Source: Syntrophopropionicum propionicicum_A (GTDB taxonomy: Bacteria; Bacillota; Desulfotomaculia; Desulfotomaculales; Pelotomaculaceae). From it: 64,000 nt of DNA. The notes below the pieces were generated by a model. It ran no database searches, was not told the origin of the DNA, and worked only from the letters and a program-made list of their open reading frames with translations. The stretch spans positions 113,088 through 177,087 of the forward strand of contig NZ_JBMGJC010000009.1 in NCBI RefSeq assembly GCF_048984525.1. The letters are read 5' to 3'. Positions 42,059 to 51,007 of this stretch are shown here, piece by piece; the first letter of the stretch is position 1, and each line of letters opens with the position of its first letter. Both the position numbers and the translations under genes were made by a program.

Positions 42059-43072
42059 TTAAACTTTTGCTGTTACGTTTGGCGGGTATTCCATCAGGTT
42101 TCGCTTGCCGCCCAGGTTGATCAGCATTGTCAAATACTCTATTTCGTCAAAAATAAAGCCTTTAATCAATTCCCTCATATCCGCGCGGTAGGTTGACCCC
42201 AGGGAGTTGGTGTGTATGTCCAGCATTACCTGGGTCGCTGTGATCACAACACTTAGGATCTCGCTGTCCCTTAAGATGATTTTACCTGTCCTTCCCGCGG
42301 GCAGCTGTTTCGTCCTGGTGACAGGGCGGGCCGGAACGGTAAACCCCTCGTTTTTCAGGAGCGTCTCTATGTTTTGCAGCTGGGGGAGGGCAACTTTTTG
42401 CAAGCCGTGGTTAAGAACCTTCTTTAACTCAGCGTCGTTGGAGTTGGTGAAATAGGTTTCAAGCAGGACAATGGTGGAATGCCTGTAACCGAGGTGATCA
42501 AAGAGCCAGTATACTTCCCCGAGGTTCAGGGCGCCGGGCGACGCTGTGGCGGGAGGCGACGGGTTAAAGGCCTGCCTGCCGGTCCCCAATTTCATTAAGA
42601 TATCGTGCGCCATGATAGTTTTTTTGAGTAAATCGATAAATACTTCCCGGATGGCCTGGTTGGTGGTAGCCGTCCCCACCCCCCTCGCGTCAAGGATCAG
42701 CAGGGAATGGGCCAAAGTAAGCATTACTTTTAAGACTTCTTCATCGGTCAATTTAACTTCCTGGCCCACCCCCGGCTTGCCCTGCAGGGTCTTGCTGGCC
42801 GGGCGCGGGGGCACGGCAAAACCAGCGTCTTTCAGCAGGTTTTCCAGCCTGGGTATTCTCAATAGCAGGGTGCCCTGCACCAGACCTTTCAGAAACAGGT
42901 GGACCTCCTGGTCCTGGGTGTTCATCTGGTAAGTTTCCGCAATATTGATCACCCTGTAGCTTGCGGTCAGGGCGTCCCACAGGTGGTAAATTTCTCCCGA
43001 GTGCATTGGCTTTTGAGCTGTGTTCATCGTGTACGACTGAGGCAGTATTTTTTTTAAGATTTTTGGTTTCAA
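42059..43072 (-). CDS. DUF3231 protein, first of a tandem pair
   Basis: A 337-residue paralogue of the next gene, with the same double arrangement: HLWDALTASYRVINIAETYQ and YWLFDHLGYRHSTIVLLETY begin the two halves, and GFAVPPRP and GFTVPARP end their first helices. TTG at 43072 follows GGGGGGA and gives an N-terminus that aligns with the paralogue; no ATG is available. Function unknown; expression during sporulation would fit the family. No sporulation-sigma promoter could be assigned with confidence. Confidence 0.82.
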   Translation of the reverse strand: MKPKILKKILPQSYTMNTAQKPMHSGEIYHLWDALTASYRVINIAETYQMNTQDQEVHLFLKGLVQGTLLLRIPRLENLLKDAGFAVPPRPASKTLQGKPGVGQEVKLTDEEVLKVMLTLAHSLLILDARGVGTATTNQAIREVFIDLLKKTIMAHDILMKLGTGRQAFNPSPPATASPGALNLGEVYWLFDHLGYRHSTIVLLETYFTNSNDAELKKVLNHGLQKVALPQLQNIETLLKNEGFTVPARPVTRTKQLPAGRTGKIILRDSEILSVVITATQVMLDIHTNSLGSTYRADMRELIKGFIFDEIEYLTMLINLGGKRNLMEYPPNVTAKV

Positions 43073-43138
43073 ACAGCTTCCCCCCAATTAAAAAATGCTT
43101 GCTATTAAGATTTACAAATAAGGCAATTTTTATTATGT

Positions 43139-43167
43139 GAAACAAGGGGCGTTCTTATTGTTTCCCT
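43139..43167. repeat. Variant palindrome upstream of asnS (GAAACAA arms)
   Basis: GAAACAA and TTGTTTC arms enclose GGGGCGTTCTTA. A near-identical element lies just after asnS, in the same orientation. The core resembles the REP-like GGGGACGGTTCT. Confidence 0.65.
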
Positions 43168-43300
43168 TTTATGGGGGTACTTGATTAAATGAGCACAAAA
43201 AAATAAAATAAATGGAAGAATAATTGTTAAAATCAGGGTAAAAATGAAGGAGTAAGCAAATATAATTTACATATGTCATTGCCGGGAAGGGGAACATGCA

Positions 43301-44692
43301 TTGGAAGCAGCCACAGTGAAGGAACTGTACACGGAGAAAGAAAAATACCTGAATAAAAAAATACTTATATCCGGCTGGGTGAGGACGGTCAGGTCTTCCA
43401 AGAACTTTGGATTTATTGAACTCAACGACGGGTCATTCTTTTCCAACCTCCAGGTTGTTTTTGAGGATAAGCTGGACAATTATATTGAAGTGTCCAAACT
43501 GATTACAGGCTCAGCCATAATAGCCGCCGGGCAGCTGGTTGAATCCCCCGGGACGAAACAGCCTTTCGAGCTGAAGGCGGAGTCTATAGAAATCGAAGGG
43601 CTTTCATCGCCGGATTACCCCCTGCAGAAAAAAAGGCACACCTTTGAATACCTGCGCACCATTGCTCACCTGCGCCCGCGCACGAATACATTTGCCGCCA
43701 TTTTTAGAATCAGGTCGGTCGCCGCATACGCCATCCATAAATTCTTCCAGGAGAACGGCTTTGTCCACGTGCACACGCCCATAATCACTGGCAGCGACGC
43801 GGAGGGCGCCGGAGAAATGTTCCGGGTAAGCACGCTGGATTCTGACAGAACCCCCCGTGATAATAAGGGCGCGGTCGACTTCACTAAAGATTTTTTCGGC
43901 AAAGAAACAAACTTAACGGTCAGCGGTCAGCTGGAAGCGGAAACATACTGTATGGCGTTTAACAAAGTTTATACTTTTGGCCCCACATTCCGGGCTGAAA
44001 ACTCCAACACGCCGCGCCACGCGGCCGAATTTTGGATGATCGAGCCGGAAATTGCCTTTGCCGGCCTTACTGAAAATATGGACCTGGCCGAAGATATGCT
44101 CAAGTCCATTGTTAGCTACGTGCTGGAACAAACCCCGGCAGAAATGCAGTTCCTTAACAACTTTATCGACAAGTCGCTGCTGGAGCGCCTGGAAAGTATG
44201 GTTGGGTCGGACTTTGGCCATGTCACTTACACCGAGGCGGTCGAAATCCTGAAAAATTCCGGCCAGCAGTTCGAATACCCCGTTGAATGGGGCATCGACC
44301 TGCAGACCGAGCACGAGCGTTATATAACCGAAAAACACTTCGGCAGGCCGGTTTTCATAACGGATTACCCGAAAGAAATCAAGGCCTTTTACATGAGGAT
44401 GAACGATGACAACAGGACTGTCGCAGCCATGGACCTCCTGGTGCCGGGCGTGGGTGAGCTCGTCGGCGGCAGCCAGAGAGAAGAAAGGCTCGACTTCCTG
44501 GCAAAAAGGATGGGCGAATTGGGGTTAAACAAAGAGGATTACTGGTGGTACCTGGATATCCGCAAATACGGGGGCGTCAGGCACGCGGGCTTTGGCCTGG
44601 GGTTCGAAAGGCTTCTGATGTACCTGACCGGGATGACCAACATCCGCGACGTTATCTCCTTTCCCAGGACCCCTAAAAATGCCGAGTTTTAA
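43301..44692 (+). CDS. asnS: Asparaginyl-tRNA synthetase
   Basis: A 463-residue class IIb synthetase that charges tRNA-Asn. It has an N-terminal OB-fold anticodon-binding domain (ISGWVRTVRSSKNFGFIELNDG) and a catalytic core with motif 2 (TFRAENSNTPRHAAEFWMIEPE) and motif 3 (GFGLGFERLLMYLTG), each shortened here to landmarks. Length is typical. The start is TTG with GAAGGGG about 10 nt upstream; no in-frame ATG precedes the OB fold. No T-box leader is visible in the roughly 200 bp upstream. Near-identical palindromes flank the gene on both sides, suggesting that it could be a mobile or duplicated copy. Confidence 0.95.
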   Translation: MEAATVKELYTEKEKYLNKKILISGWVRTVRSSKNFGFIELNDGSFFSNLQVVFEDKLDNYIEVSKLITGSAIIAAGQLVESPGTKQPFELKAESIEIEGLSSPDYPLQKKRHTFEYLRTIAHLRPRTNTFAAIFRIRSVAAYAIHKFFQENGFVHVHTPIITGSDAEGAGEMFRVSTLDSDRTPRDNKGAVDFTKDFFGKETNLTVSGQLEAETYCMAFNKVYTFGPTFRAENSNTPRHAAEFWMIEPEIAFAGLTENMDLAEDMLKSIVSYVLEQTPAEMQFLNNFIDKSLLERLESMVGSDFGHVTYTEAVEILKNSGQQFEYPVEWGIDLQTEHERYITEKHFGRPVFITDYPKEIKAFYMRMNDDNRTVAAMDLLVPGVGELVGGSQREERLDFLAKRMGELGLNKEDYWWYLDIRKYGGVRHAGFGLGFERLLMYLTGMTNIRDVISFPRTPKNAEF

Positions 44693-44719
44693 ATACCATG
44701 ATACAGAGGGATGTCCTTT

Positions 44720-44747
44720 GAAACAAGGGGCGTTCTTTTTGCTTCCC
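44720..44747. repeat. Variant palindrome downstream of asnS (GAAACAA arms)
   Basis: It repeats the 43139 element (GAAACAAGGGGCGTTCTT) with a one-base change in the right arm (TTGCTTC), which still allows a G-U pair. It begins 27 bp after the asnS stop. Confidence 0.65.
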
Positions 44748-44750
44748 AAG

Positions 44751-44780
44751 GCCGGCCGCTGGTTACGGCCGGCTCTTTTT
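44751..44780 (+). terminator. Terminator of asnS
   Basis: GCCGGCCG and CGGCCGGC pair around CTGGTTA, followed by TCTTTTT. Confidence 0.88.
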
Positions 44781-44784
44781 ACCC

Positions 44785-45510
44785 TTATCTCCCCTCCGGC
44801 CGGGTACAGATGTAAGTCAGGCTGCGAGGAAAATTGGAAAACTTCTGCTCCGTTTTGAAACCGACCCGCTCAACCATCCCGTCAATTACCCAGTCAAAGG
44901 TGCTGTACTCGTCACGGATATGGACTATACTCTCATCCGCCATCGACTGGCCGGCCCTCTCGCGCATACCGTTAACCCAGCTGTCAAACTCACTCCGGTA
45001 TGACTCAACCGGAAAAGTAAAGATGATGTCAAAAAGATACAGCTTGCCACCGGGCTTAAGCATATCGTACATACGCTTAAAAGCGACAGCTTTCCAGAAA
45101 TCAGGCAGGTGGTGCAGCGCGGCGACGGAAACAACCGCGTCCACCGGATCTCCATTATGTTTGTAAGACAGGAAGCCGGCACAGTGTGTTTCAATATTGT
45201 CAAGTCCCTCTGCCCTGGCTTTCTCCTGGCACCTGTCCAGCATGGCCGGCGAGATATCCACGGCATAGACCTTCCGGCATGAGCGGGCCGCCGGTATTAC
45301 GAAGGCGCCGGTGCCGCATCCCAGGTCAATGACCGTGTGATCAGGTTTCAAATCAAGCAGCTGCATTACTGCCCGGGCATCTTTTTCAAAATCACGAAAC
45401 TTGCCGTGCTGTTTATCATATTCAGCCGCGACTGACGCATCTTTGTAATCCACACCGGCTTTAGCCCGCTCGTCATACTGCCATAATGGCACAGCTGATC
45501 CAGTATCCAT
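44785..45510 (-). CDS. Class I SAM-dependent methyltransferase
   Basis: A 241-residue Rossmann-fold enzyme with motif I VIDLGCGTGAFVIPAAR, motif II YAVDISPAML, and VSVAALHHLPDFWK, as in small-molecule methyltransferases (UbiE/Methyltransf_25 types). ATG at 45510 follows GAGGAG with 8-nt spacing. The C-terminal segment HIRDEYSTFDWVIDGMVERVGF also occurs, decayed, at about 53.4 kb, which shows that a second copy once existed there. Substrate unknown. Confidence 0.86.
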   Translation of the reverse strand: MDTGSAVPLWQYDERAKAGVDYKDASVAAEYDKQHGKFRDFEKDARAVMQLLDLKPDHTVIDLGCGTGAFVIPAARSCRKVYAVDISPAMLDRCQEKARAEGLDNIETHCAGFLSYKHNGDPVDAVVSVAALHHLPDFWKAVAFKRMYDMLKPGGKLYLFDIIFTFPVESYRSEFDSWVNGMRERAGQSMADESIVHIRDEYSTFDWVIDGMVERVGFKTEQKFSNFPRSLTYICTRPEGR

Positions 45511-45609
45511 AATTTCCACTCCTCGCCCCGCCATAATTTTTTAATAATATCCATTTCAAAGACAACTATAAAATCCCTTTTATTTCTTGTTTAAATTTAA
45601 ATATTTTTT

Positions 45610-45637
45610 GGAGACAAAGAACGTCTATCCTGTCTCC
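45610..45637. repeat. Variant palindrome with GGAGACA/TGTCTCC arms
   Basis: Perfect 7-bp arms enclose AAGAACGTCTATCC. The core resembles the REP-like family read in the opposite direction. It lies between the divergent methyltransferase and diguanylate cyclase genes. Confidence 0.55.
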
Positions 45638-45771
45638 CTAATGTAATGAGGTGAAAAGTACGATAAAACATATTGGGAGTATTTTAAAAATTACTTTTCA
45701 GTGACATCGTTTAATCAAAATGGGTGACTTTATTATATCCGCATAAAAATGCGACAGGAGCTGCAGGTAAG

Positions 45772-47352
45772 TTGGAAAGACTACAGTCTATACGAAAATA
45801 TGCTAATATAGCCCTTTTTGCCTATATAGTAATTTATTATGGGCTTTTATTGATTTACCCGGGCCATAAGGTAATCATATCCGATTTACTTAACCCCCTG
45901 GGCCTTTTGGTCAGCATTTGCATCATCGGCTGGAGTACGAAACGGCAGCTTGCCCAATATAAAAAAGCCTGGGCCGCCTTTTTGCTGGGCAATGTTGTTT
46001 TTCTCATTGCCGACCTGCTCTGGTTCTACTATGAAATTCTGCTGAAACAAGAAGTCGCCTTTCCTTCCATTTGCGATGTCTTCTATCTGATCAGCACATT
46101 TTGCTACTTCATAGGCGTAATTTTCTATATTAACATTAGAAGTATTTACAATATCATCCGTACCGGCTTTGACATTATAATTACAATGGTCGCGCTTATT
46201 ACGCTGTGCTGGGAATACATATTAATGCCGATTTACCACGATGTCTCACTGAATGCCGCGGAAAAGCTTGTTTCACTGTTATATCCGATAACTGATCTCA
46301 GCTGCATTGCCGCTTTATTATTACTATTCTTAACCTGCCGTCCAGGTCAGGGAAAAAGCAAAGGCAATATGCTCATTGTAGCTGCTTTTACGATATGGTT
46401 TATCGGCAACCAGCTGTTTTCCGCGGGAATTGCCGTTAATACATATGAGTCGGGCAGCCTCATTGACCCGTTATGGCCGGTAGGCGCCTGGTTGCTGGGA
46501 ATTGCCTCGCTTTGGACAGGGACGCTGGCGCCTGATACGGATATGGGATCATCTCCGGAGCCCGCGGTGGACAATGCCGGGCCTTTCGTGCAATTCCTGC
46601 GCATTACGGCCCCCTACCTCAGCTTTTTTCTTCTGATCATTGTTGTGAGCATGAAGTATCTTGCCAAAGACCCCCTCATAGCCGGCGCTGTTATTATAAC
46701 GCTGCTGATCATTACCCGCCAGGTTTTAACACTGCTGGATAACCAACGCCTGCTATTTGCGATAAAGCAGTCTAACCAATCACTCGCGGAAAGCAAACAG
46801 CATTTGGAGATCCAGAATACATGGCTGCAAAATTTAAATTATTTAAAAGAGCAAGAAGCGCAGACCGATTTCCTCACCGGCCTGTATAACCGGCGCTGCG
46901 TTGATCTTAAGATGAAAACATTGCTGGAGGAAGTCCCGGGCAGCCAGAAACCCCTGTCATTGTTGTTAATTGATATTGATAATTTCAAGCAAATCAACGA
47001 CAGTTGGGGCCATGATGTGGGTGATATGGTCCTGCAGCAGGTTTCAGTTATTATAAAAAATAACATACGTTCTCTGGATATAGCCGGAAGGTTTGGCGGA
47101 GACGAATTTATCATTATATTGCCTGACGCCGATCTTGACACAGCAAAAAATATAGGTGAAAGGCTGCGCGAACAGGTAGCCAACAATCTATTTACTATAG
47201 AAAACAAGGTGCTGACCATTACCGTAAGCATTGGAGCCACTCATTGGCAGAAAAACAATGTGGACGAAGATATGAAGTCAATGATTTTCCGGGCGGATAC
47301 AGCCTTATATAAAGTAAAAAATTCCGGCCGCAACCAGATTATCGCTATTTAG
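45772..47352 (+). CDS. Membrane-bound diguanylate cyclase (GGDEF)
   Basis: About nine N-terminal membrane helices are followed by a short coiled coil and a GGDEF domain (LTGLYNRRCVD, then GRFGGDEFIIILP). The active-site GGDEF is intact, so it should make cyclic di-GMP. RSLD five residues before GGDEF is the inhibitory I-site RxxD. There is no EAL domain. The start is uncertain: GTG 45724 gives a longer N-terminus without a binding site; TTG 45772 (LERLQSIRKYANI) has GGAG about 11 nt upstream. Its 3' end overlaps spoIIP by 8 bp on the opposite strand. Confidence 0.92.
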   Translation: MERLQSIRKYANIALFAYIVIYYGLLLIYPGHKVIISDLLNPLGLLVSICIIGWSTKRQLAQYKKAWAAFLLGNVVFLIADLLWFYYEILLKQEVAFPSICDVFYLISTFCYFIGVIFYINIRSIYNIIRTGFDIIITMVALITLCWEYILMPIYHDVSLNAAEKLVSLLYPITDLSCIAALLLLFLTCRPGQGKSKGNMLIVAAFTIWFIGNQLFSAGIAVNTYESGSLIDPLWPVGAWLLGIASLWTGTLAPDTDMGSSPEPAVDNAGPFVQFLRITAPYLSFFLLIIVVSMKYLAKDPLIAGAVIITLLIITRQVLTLLDNQRLLFAIKQSNQSLAESKQHLEIQNTWLQNLNYLKEQEAQTDFLTGLYNRRCVDLKMKTLLEEVPGSQKPLSLLLIDIDNFKQINDSWGHDVGDMVLQQVSVIIKNNIRSLDIAGRFGGDEFIIILPDADLDTAKNIGERLREQVANNLFTIENKVLTITVSIGATHWQKNNVDEDMKSMIFRADTALYKVKNSGRNQIIAI

Positions 47353-48595
47353 TACTCTTTTTATTCTCGTTACCGATCCCTAATTTGCGCGCCGCCTGGC
47401 GCGGGAGCAGGGGTATAACCTCCCTGCTGAAGTCTATCAGCATTTTTTTGGCGTCGGATAGTTTTACATTGCTGATCAACAAAAAGGCCAGTCCACCCAA
47501 AACTGTGAATCCCAGGATCCACCCCACCGCCTTCCACGCCCCCCCGGATGCGCCTGTTGATTTTCCAGGGGATGCCGCCCCTGTGGGAGCGGGAGATACA
47601 GGGCTTATTCCCAGGGCTTGGGGCAGCGCTTCGGCAAACAGGTCAACGCCCCGCTCGGCTTCTTCCCTGCTGTTAGTGTAAGTACCCGCCTCGATAAGCA
47701 GGGCGGTCGGCAGCAAATCCTGGTTATAGTCCCCTTTGCCAACAAAAATCTCTTTTACCACTTTAGGATGGACATTATTTACCGCGGCCAGCATCTGTTT
47801 GGCAAAATCCAGGTTAGCCGACATGCGCGGGTTCTGCCTGCCTACTACAATGCGGATAGCGGCGACATCCTGGCCGCTGACTTTTTCTCTGTAAAAATTC
47901 GGATCAACTACGCCGTCACGGTGCACGTCAAACATCGCCGCCGGGTTGGTGCTCAACAGTTTCGCGGCTGTCCTGCGCGAACGCACATAGGCGTTATTGT
48001 CGTGCGGGTCGTGCGCGGTCTGGTCGTGGTTTACCTCCATCCCGATCTTTCTTAAACGTTCTGCCATAACCGTGCCCACTTTGTAAATGCCGCCCTTAAA
48101 CCTTATGGACTGGGTGCCGTCGGAGGGTATGTATGACTCGCCGGTGTGCGTGTGGTAAATAGCGAAGCTCGCTGGCGGAGCCGGTGTGTTATCTGATTTT
48201 TCTTTAGTTACCGGCACTTCCTGGGAAGTGAAGAATTCATTAAACGCTGTTATTTGCGGATCTACACCCATGAACCGCGCTGAAGCCAGGTCGCCCTGTA
48301 CCTTTTCGAGCCTATAGATTTTCCCTTCGGAAGTGTAAATTTCATCGCCCGCGTATACAGCCCGGGACATCATTGACAGTATGTTTTCCTGATCGTCTAT
48401 GATTGTTGTATACATACCCGGCTGGTACTCGGGCGCTTCCCCGGTCCGCTTTTGAAAAAACTCTCCAGGTGACAGGGCGGCAATTGAATTGCTTTTTACT
48501 GCGGATATATAGAAAAGAGCGGAAAATAAGGATATCGCTGCAAATGTTATAAACAATACCTTTGCGCTTTTATTATGAAATTTCTTTTTATTCAT
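47345..48595 (-). CDS. spoIIP: Stage II sporulation protein P
   Basis: This 416-residue protein of the SpoIIDMP complex is an amidase/endopeptidase that thins septal peptidoglycan during forespore engulfment. It has an N-terminal helix (VLFITFAAISLFSALFYISAV), the core with YHTHTGESYIPSDG, DQTAHDP and MFDVHRDGV, and LIEAGTYTN where Glu is catalytic. A C-terminal helix (WILGFTVLGGLAFLLIS) is longer than in the Bacillus protein. It marks the organism as a spore-former. REP-like palindromes lie just upstream of the start. Confidence 0.92.
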   Translation of the reverse strand: MNKKKFHNKSAKVLFITFAAISLFSALFYISAVKSNSIAALSPGEFFQKRTGEAPEYQPGMYTTIIDDQENILSMMSRAVYAGDEIYTSEGKIYRLEKVQGDLASARFMGVDPQITAFNEFFTSQEVPVTKEKSDNTPAPPASFAIYHTHTGESYIPSDGTQSIRFKGGIYKVGTVMAERLRKIGMEVNHDQTAHDPHDNNAYVRSRRTAAKLLSTNPAAMFDVHRDGVVDPNFYREKVSGQDVAAIRIVVGRQNPRMSANLDFAKQMLAAVNNVHPKVVKEIFVGKGDYNQDLLPTALLIEAGTYTNSREEAERGVDLFAEALPQALGISPVSPAPTGAASPGKSTGASGGAWKAVGWILGFTVLGGLAFLLISNVKLSDAKKMLIDFSREVIPLLPRQAARKLGIGNENKKSTK

Positions 48596-48642
48596 GTAAA
48601 TATTATCTTAACTTTATATTAGCTTTATTCATTTATAGATAA

Positions 48643-48702
48643 CGTGTCAAGAGAACCGTCACCTTGACACGATCGTGTCAAGGGGACGGTTCTCTTGACA
48701 CG
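48643..48702. repeat. Head-to-head pair of REP-like palindromes (60 bp)
   Basis: Two 29-bp copies in opposite orientation meet at an AT dinucleotide. The left copy has one change (CCGTCACC) from the perfect arrangement seen at 52254-52313. Confidence 0.93.
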
Positions 48703-48730
48703 ATCGAAAAGAACTTCCCCCGTTATTCAA

Positions 48731-49456
48731 CTACATCGCCTTGCGGTTAAACCGACCCAGCAGCGGGTAGATATAAAGGGCGTGGACCAGGAAGCCGGCG
48801 GCTATAAGAATTCCGAAAAGAGGTCTCCCCTCCATGCCGGCCAGAAATGACCTCGACACCCAGTAAGGGGGCAGGACACCCGCCGCCAGCTGCCAGGGAG
48901 ATTTTATTAAATAACCGGGGAGAGGCGCCAGCAGGAATATCCCGAAGGCCTTGGTCAACGCCAGCCCTTCAATCCTGTTGGCGGCAAAAGCCCCCAGAAA
49001 AAGCGCCATCATAGGCGCTTCCAGGGAAGCCATCAGCAAAACAAGGATGAGCCTGGGATAATTTACAGGCACGAGCCCGATAATCCATACCATCACAAGG
49101 GTTAAGAAAAAGCTGAGCAAAGCGGGCGCTGTTACGCGGTAGACCAGGTAGCCCGCCTTTGAAACCGGGGTTACGGCAAAATAGGCGAGCATATTTTCGT
49201 CCAGGTCCTCCAGGATTATTAACCCGGCCAGCATCCCGACCAGCATGGGTACAAACGGGAAAGTCATGCTGAGAATGAAAGGGTAATGGACAGTCAGGTC
49301 AATAGACAGCCTGTCCATGGCAACCGCCGCCGCCAGCGGAAGCACCGCCTTCATGACTACAGCCAGTAGCAGGGGTGAGATCAGGACTATCGAAAGCATG
49401 GGGTCCCTGCTGATATTCTTCAGGTCCCCCAGGGACAGCAACAGCATCCTCTTCAT
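48731..49456 (-). CDS. ABC-2-type exporter permease (second)
   Basis: A 241-residue membrane protein with six helices, including PFVPMLVGMLAGLIILEDLDENMLAYFAVTP (landmark region near residue 80), typical of fluoroquinolone/bacteriocin-type ABC-2 permeases. ATG at 49456 overlaps the stop of the first permease (ATGA) and is preferred to an ATG 84 bp earlier that lies inside that gene. It is the last gene of a four-gene operon with a hydrolase, an ATPase and another permease. Confidence 0.85.
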   Translation of the reverse strand: MKRMLLLSLGDLKNISRDPMLSIVLISPLLLAVVMKAVLPLAAAVAMDRLSIDLTVHYPFILSMTFPFVPMLVGMLAGLIILEDLDENMLAYFAVTPVSKAGYLVYRVTAPALLSFFLTLVMVWIIGLVPVNYPRLILVLLMASLEAPMMALFLGAFAANRIEGLALTKAFGIFLLAPLPGYLIKSPWQLAAGVLPPYWVSRSFLAGMEGRPLFGILIAAGFLVHALYIYPLLGRFNRKAM

Positions 49457-50157
49457 CGGCGGCCAACCTCCAAACCAAGCACGGTGTACCTGTAAAACCA
49501 GCTGTGGGCCCACCGGTAAGCAATCAAGATCCATACACACAGGGCAACTACCGCATATAACGTTTGGCCCGGGGTTATACGCCCCATTGCTCCCTCAATC
49601 AAAAGCAGCTCCGGCCTGGAGGGCAAAAGGTAGTACAGCCACGTGTCCGGCAGGCCCAGGTATTTCAACAGGGGCAAGTCGAATATCGCCGTGGGGATCG
49701 AGTAAAAAAAATACTGGTTCAGGCTCCTGGCGCGCGCCGCCAGGGCAAATCCCAGCAGGGTAAAGAAAACAGAGCCCAAACTTACGCCCAGTGCCAGCAG
49801 CGCTATATTAACGCCGGCGCCCAGGGTGAAGACCGCAATGACCAGGCTGCTCAGCAGCGACAGCATGGTTAAAGAAGCGACCTTAGCCCAAATGTACTCG
49901 TTTACCCGCAGCGGGGTGACAAAAAGGCTTTCCAGGGTGTTCTGCCCCTTTTCCAGCAGCATGATGCCGCCGATAAAGAAAAAACCCAGGACGCTCGGGT
50001 CGGTAAAGATGACCAGGCCGGTAAGAAAAGGTCTGTAAGTTTCGGGCACTAGCCTCAGGCCGGCGATATAGACCACGGTTAAAAACAGGTAGGCATAATA
50101 GAAACCGTGTCTGAACTGAAACTTGACGTCATATTTAAAGGCGGAAAGAATTCTCAT
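49453..50157 (-). CDS. ABC-2-type exporter permease (first)
   Basis: A 234-residue protein with six helices and the segment FIGGIMLLEKGQNTLESLFVTP, typical of ABC-2 permeases. Its ATG lies 22 bp inside the end of the ATPase gene, and its stop overlaps the next start, so all three are translationally coupled. The two permeases are unequal relatives and probably form a heterodimer. Confidence 0.87.
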   Translation of the reverse strand: MRILSAFKYDVKFQFRHGFYYAYLFLTVVYIAGLRLVPETYRPFLTGLVIFTDPSVLGFFFIGGIMLLEKGQNTLESLFVTPLRVNEYIWAKVASLTMLSLLSSLVIAVFTLGAGVNIALLALGVSLGSVFFTLLGFALAARARSLNQYFFYSIPTAIFDLPLLKYLGLPDTWLYYLLPSRPELLLIEGAMGRITPGQTLYAVVALCVWILIAYRWAHSWFYRYTVLGLEVGRR

Positions 50158-51007
50158 CCAGGCTCCTCCCCGTTACATCGATGAATATGTCTTCCAGGGT
50201 GGCTTCCAGGGTGTGCATTGTCACGATTTTCTTTTCCCTGATCAACCTGAGAAAAGTATCGTTGACTCCGATACCGGCCAGGTCGAAATCAGCTTTTGCC
50301 GCGGCCCCGTCTTCCTCGAACTCCACCCTCAGAGTCCTCCTGCCCCGGTCGACCTTGAGCTTGCGCGGGGAGTCGATTAAAACAATATCCCCGTTCACGA
50401 TAAACGCTACCCTGTCGCACAGGTCCTCCGCCACATTCATGTTGTGGGTGGTGAGAAAGATGGTTTTGCCATCTCCCTTTTTATCCAGGATGATATCCTT
50501 GATCCGCTTGGCGTTGACCGGGTCCAGCCCGGCGGTGGGTTCGTCCAGAAAAACTACTTCCGGCTTGTTGAGGAAGGCCCTGCAGAAATTAAGGCGCATT
50601 TTCATGCCCTTGGAAAACCTGGACACCCTGGCGCCGGCGTCATCTGACAGTCCTACCAGGGCCAGCAGCTTTTGGGGCTCCTCCGTTTCACCCGCGTAAA
50701 AGGAGCGAAAAAAAGACAGGTTTTCCAGGGCGGTAAACTTGCCGTACAGGTTCGGCAGCTCAAAGGAAACACCGATTTTCTCATAGTAATCAGAATTTGT
50801 TTCCCGGATTTCCCTTTCCATCACCCTGACGCTGCCCTCATAGTTTTTCAATATGCCTGTGATAATTTTTTGCGTGGTGCTTTTACCGGCGCCGGACGGC
50901 CCGAGAAAACCAAAAATTTCACCTTTTTCCACATGGAAATCCAGCCCTTTGATGGTTTTCTCACGACTGTCCGGATAAGTAAAGCACAGGCCTTCAACGT
51001 CAATCAT
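50135..51007 (-). CDS. ABC transporter ATP-binding protein
   Basis: A 290-residue ATPase of the drug/peptide-export (DrrA/CcmA-like) type, with Walker A GPSGAGKST, the signature SRFSKGMKMRLNFCRAF, Walker B VVFLDEPTAGLDP, H-loop TTHNM and a C-terminal extension of about 80 residues. The signature reads FSKGM, where the canonical form is LSGGQ, as in several ABC-2 exporters. ATG at 51007 follows GAGAGGAAG. It overlaps the hydrolase gene upstream by 8 bp and the permease downstream by 23 bp. Confidence 0.92.
   Translation of the reverse strand: MIDVEGLCFTYPDSREKTIKGLDFHVEKGEIFGFLGPSGAGKSTTQKIITGILKNYEGSVRVMEREIRETNSDYYEKIGVSFELPNLYGKFTALENLSFFRSFYAGETEEPQKLLALVGLSDDAGARVSRFSKGMKMRLNFCRAFLNKPEVVFLDEPTAGLDPVNAKRIKDIILDKKGDGKTIFLTTHNMNVAEDLCDRVAFIVNGDIVLIDSPRKLKVDRGRRTLRVEFEEDGAAAKADFDLAGIGVNDTFLRLIREKKIVTMHTLEATLEDIFIDVTGRSLDENSFRL

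Noticed and set aside
43170..43300. T-box riboswitch before asnS
   Set aside because: No AGGGUGGNACCGCG-like antiterminator or terminator hairpin is present in the short upstream region.
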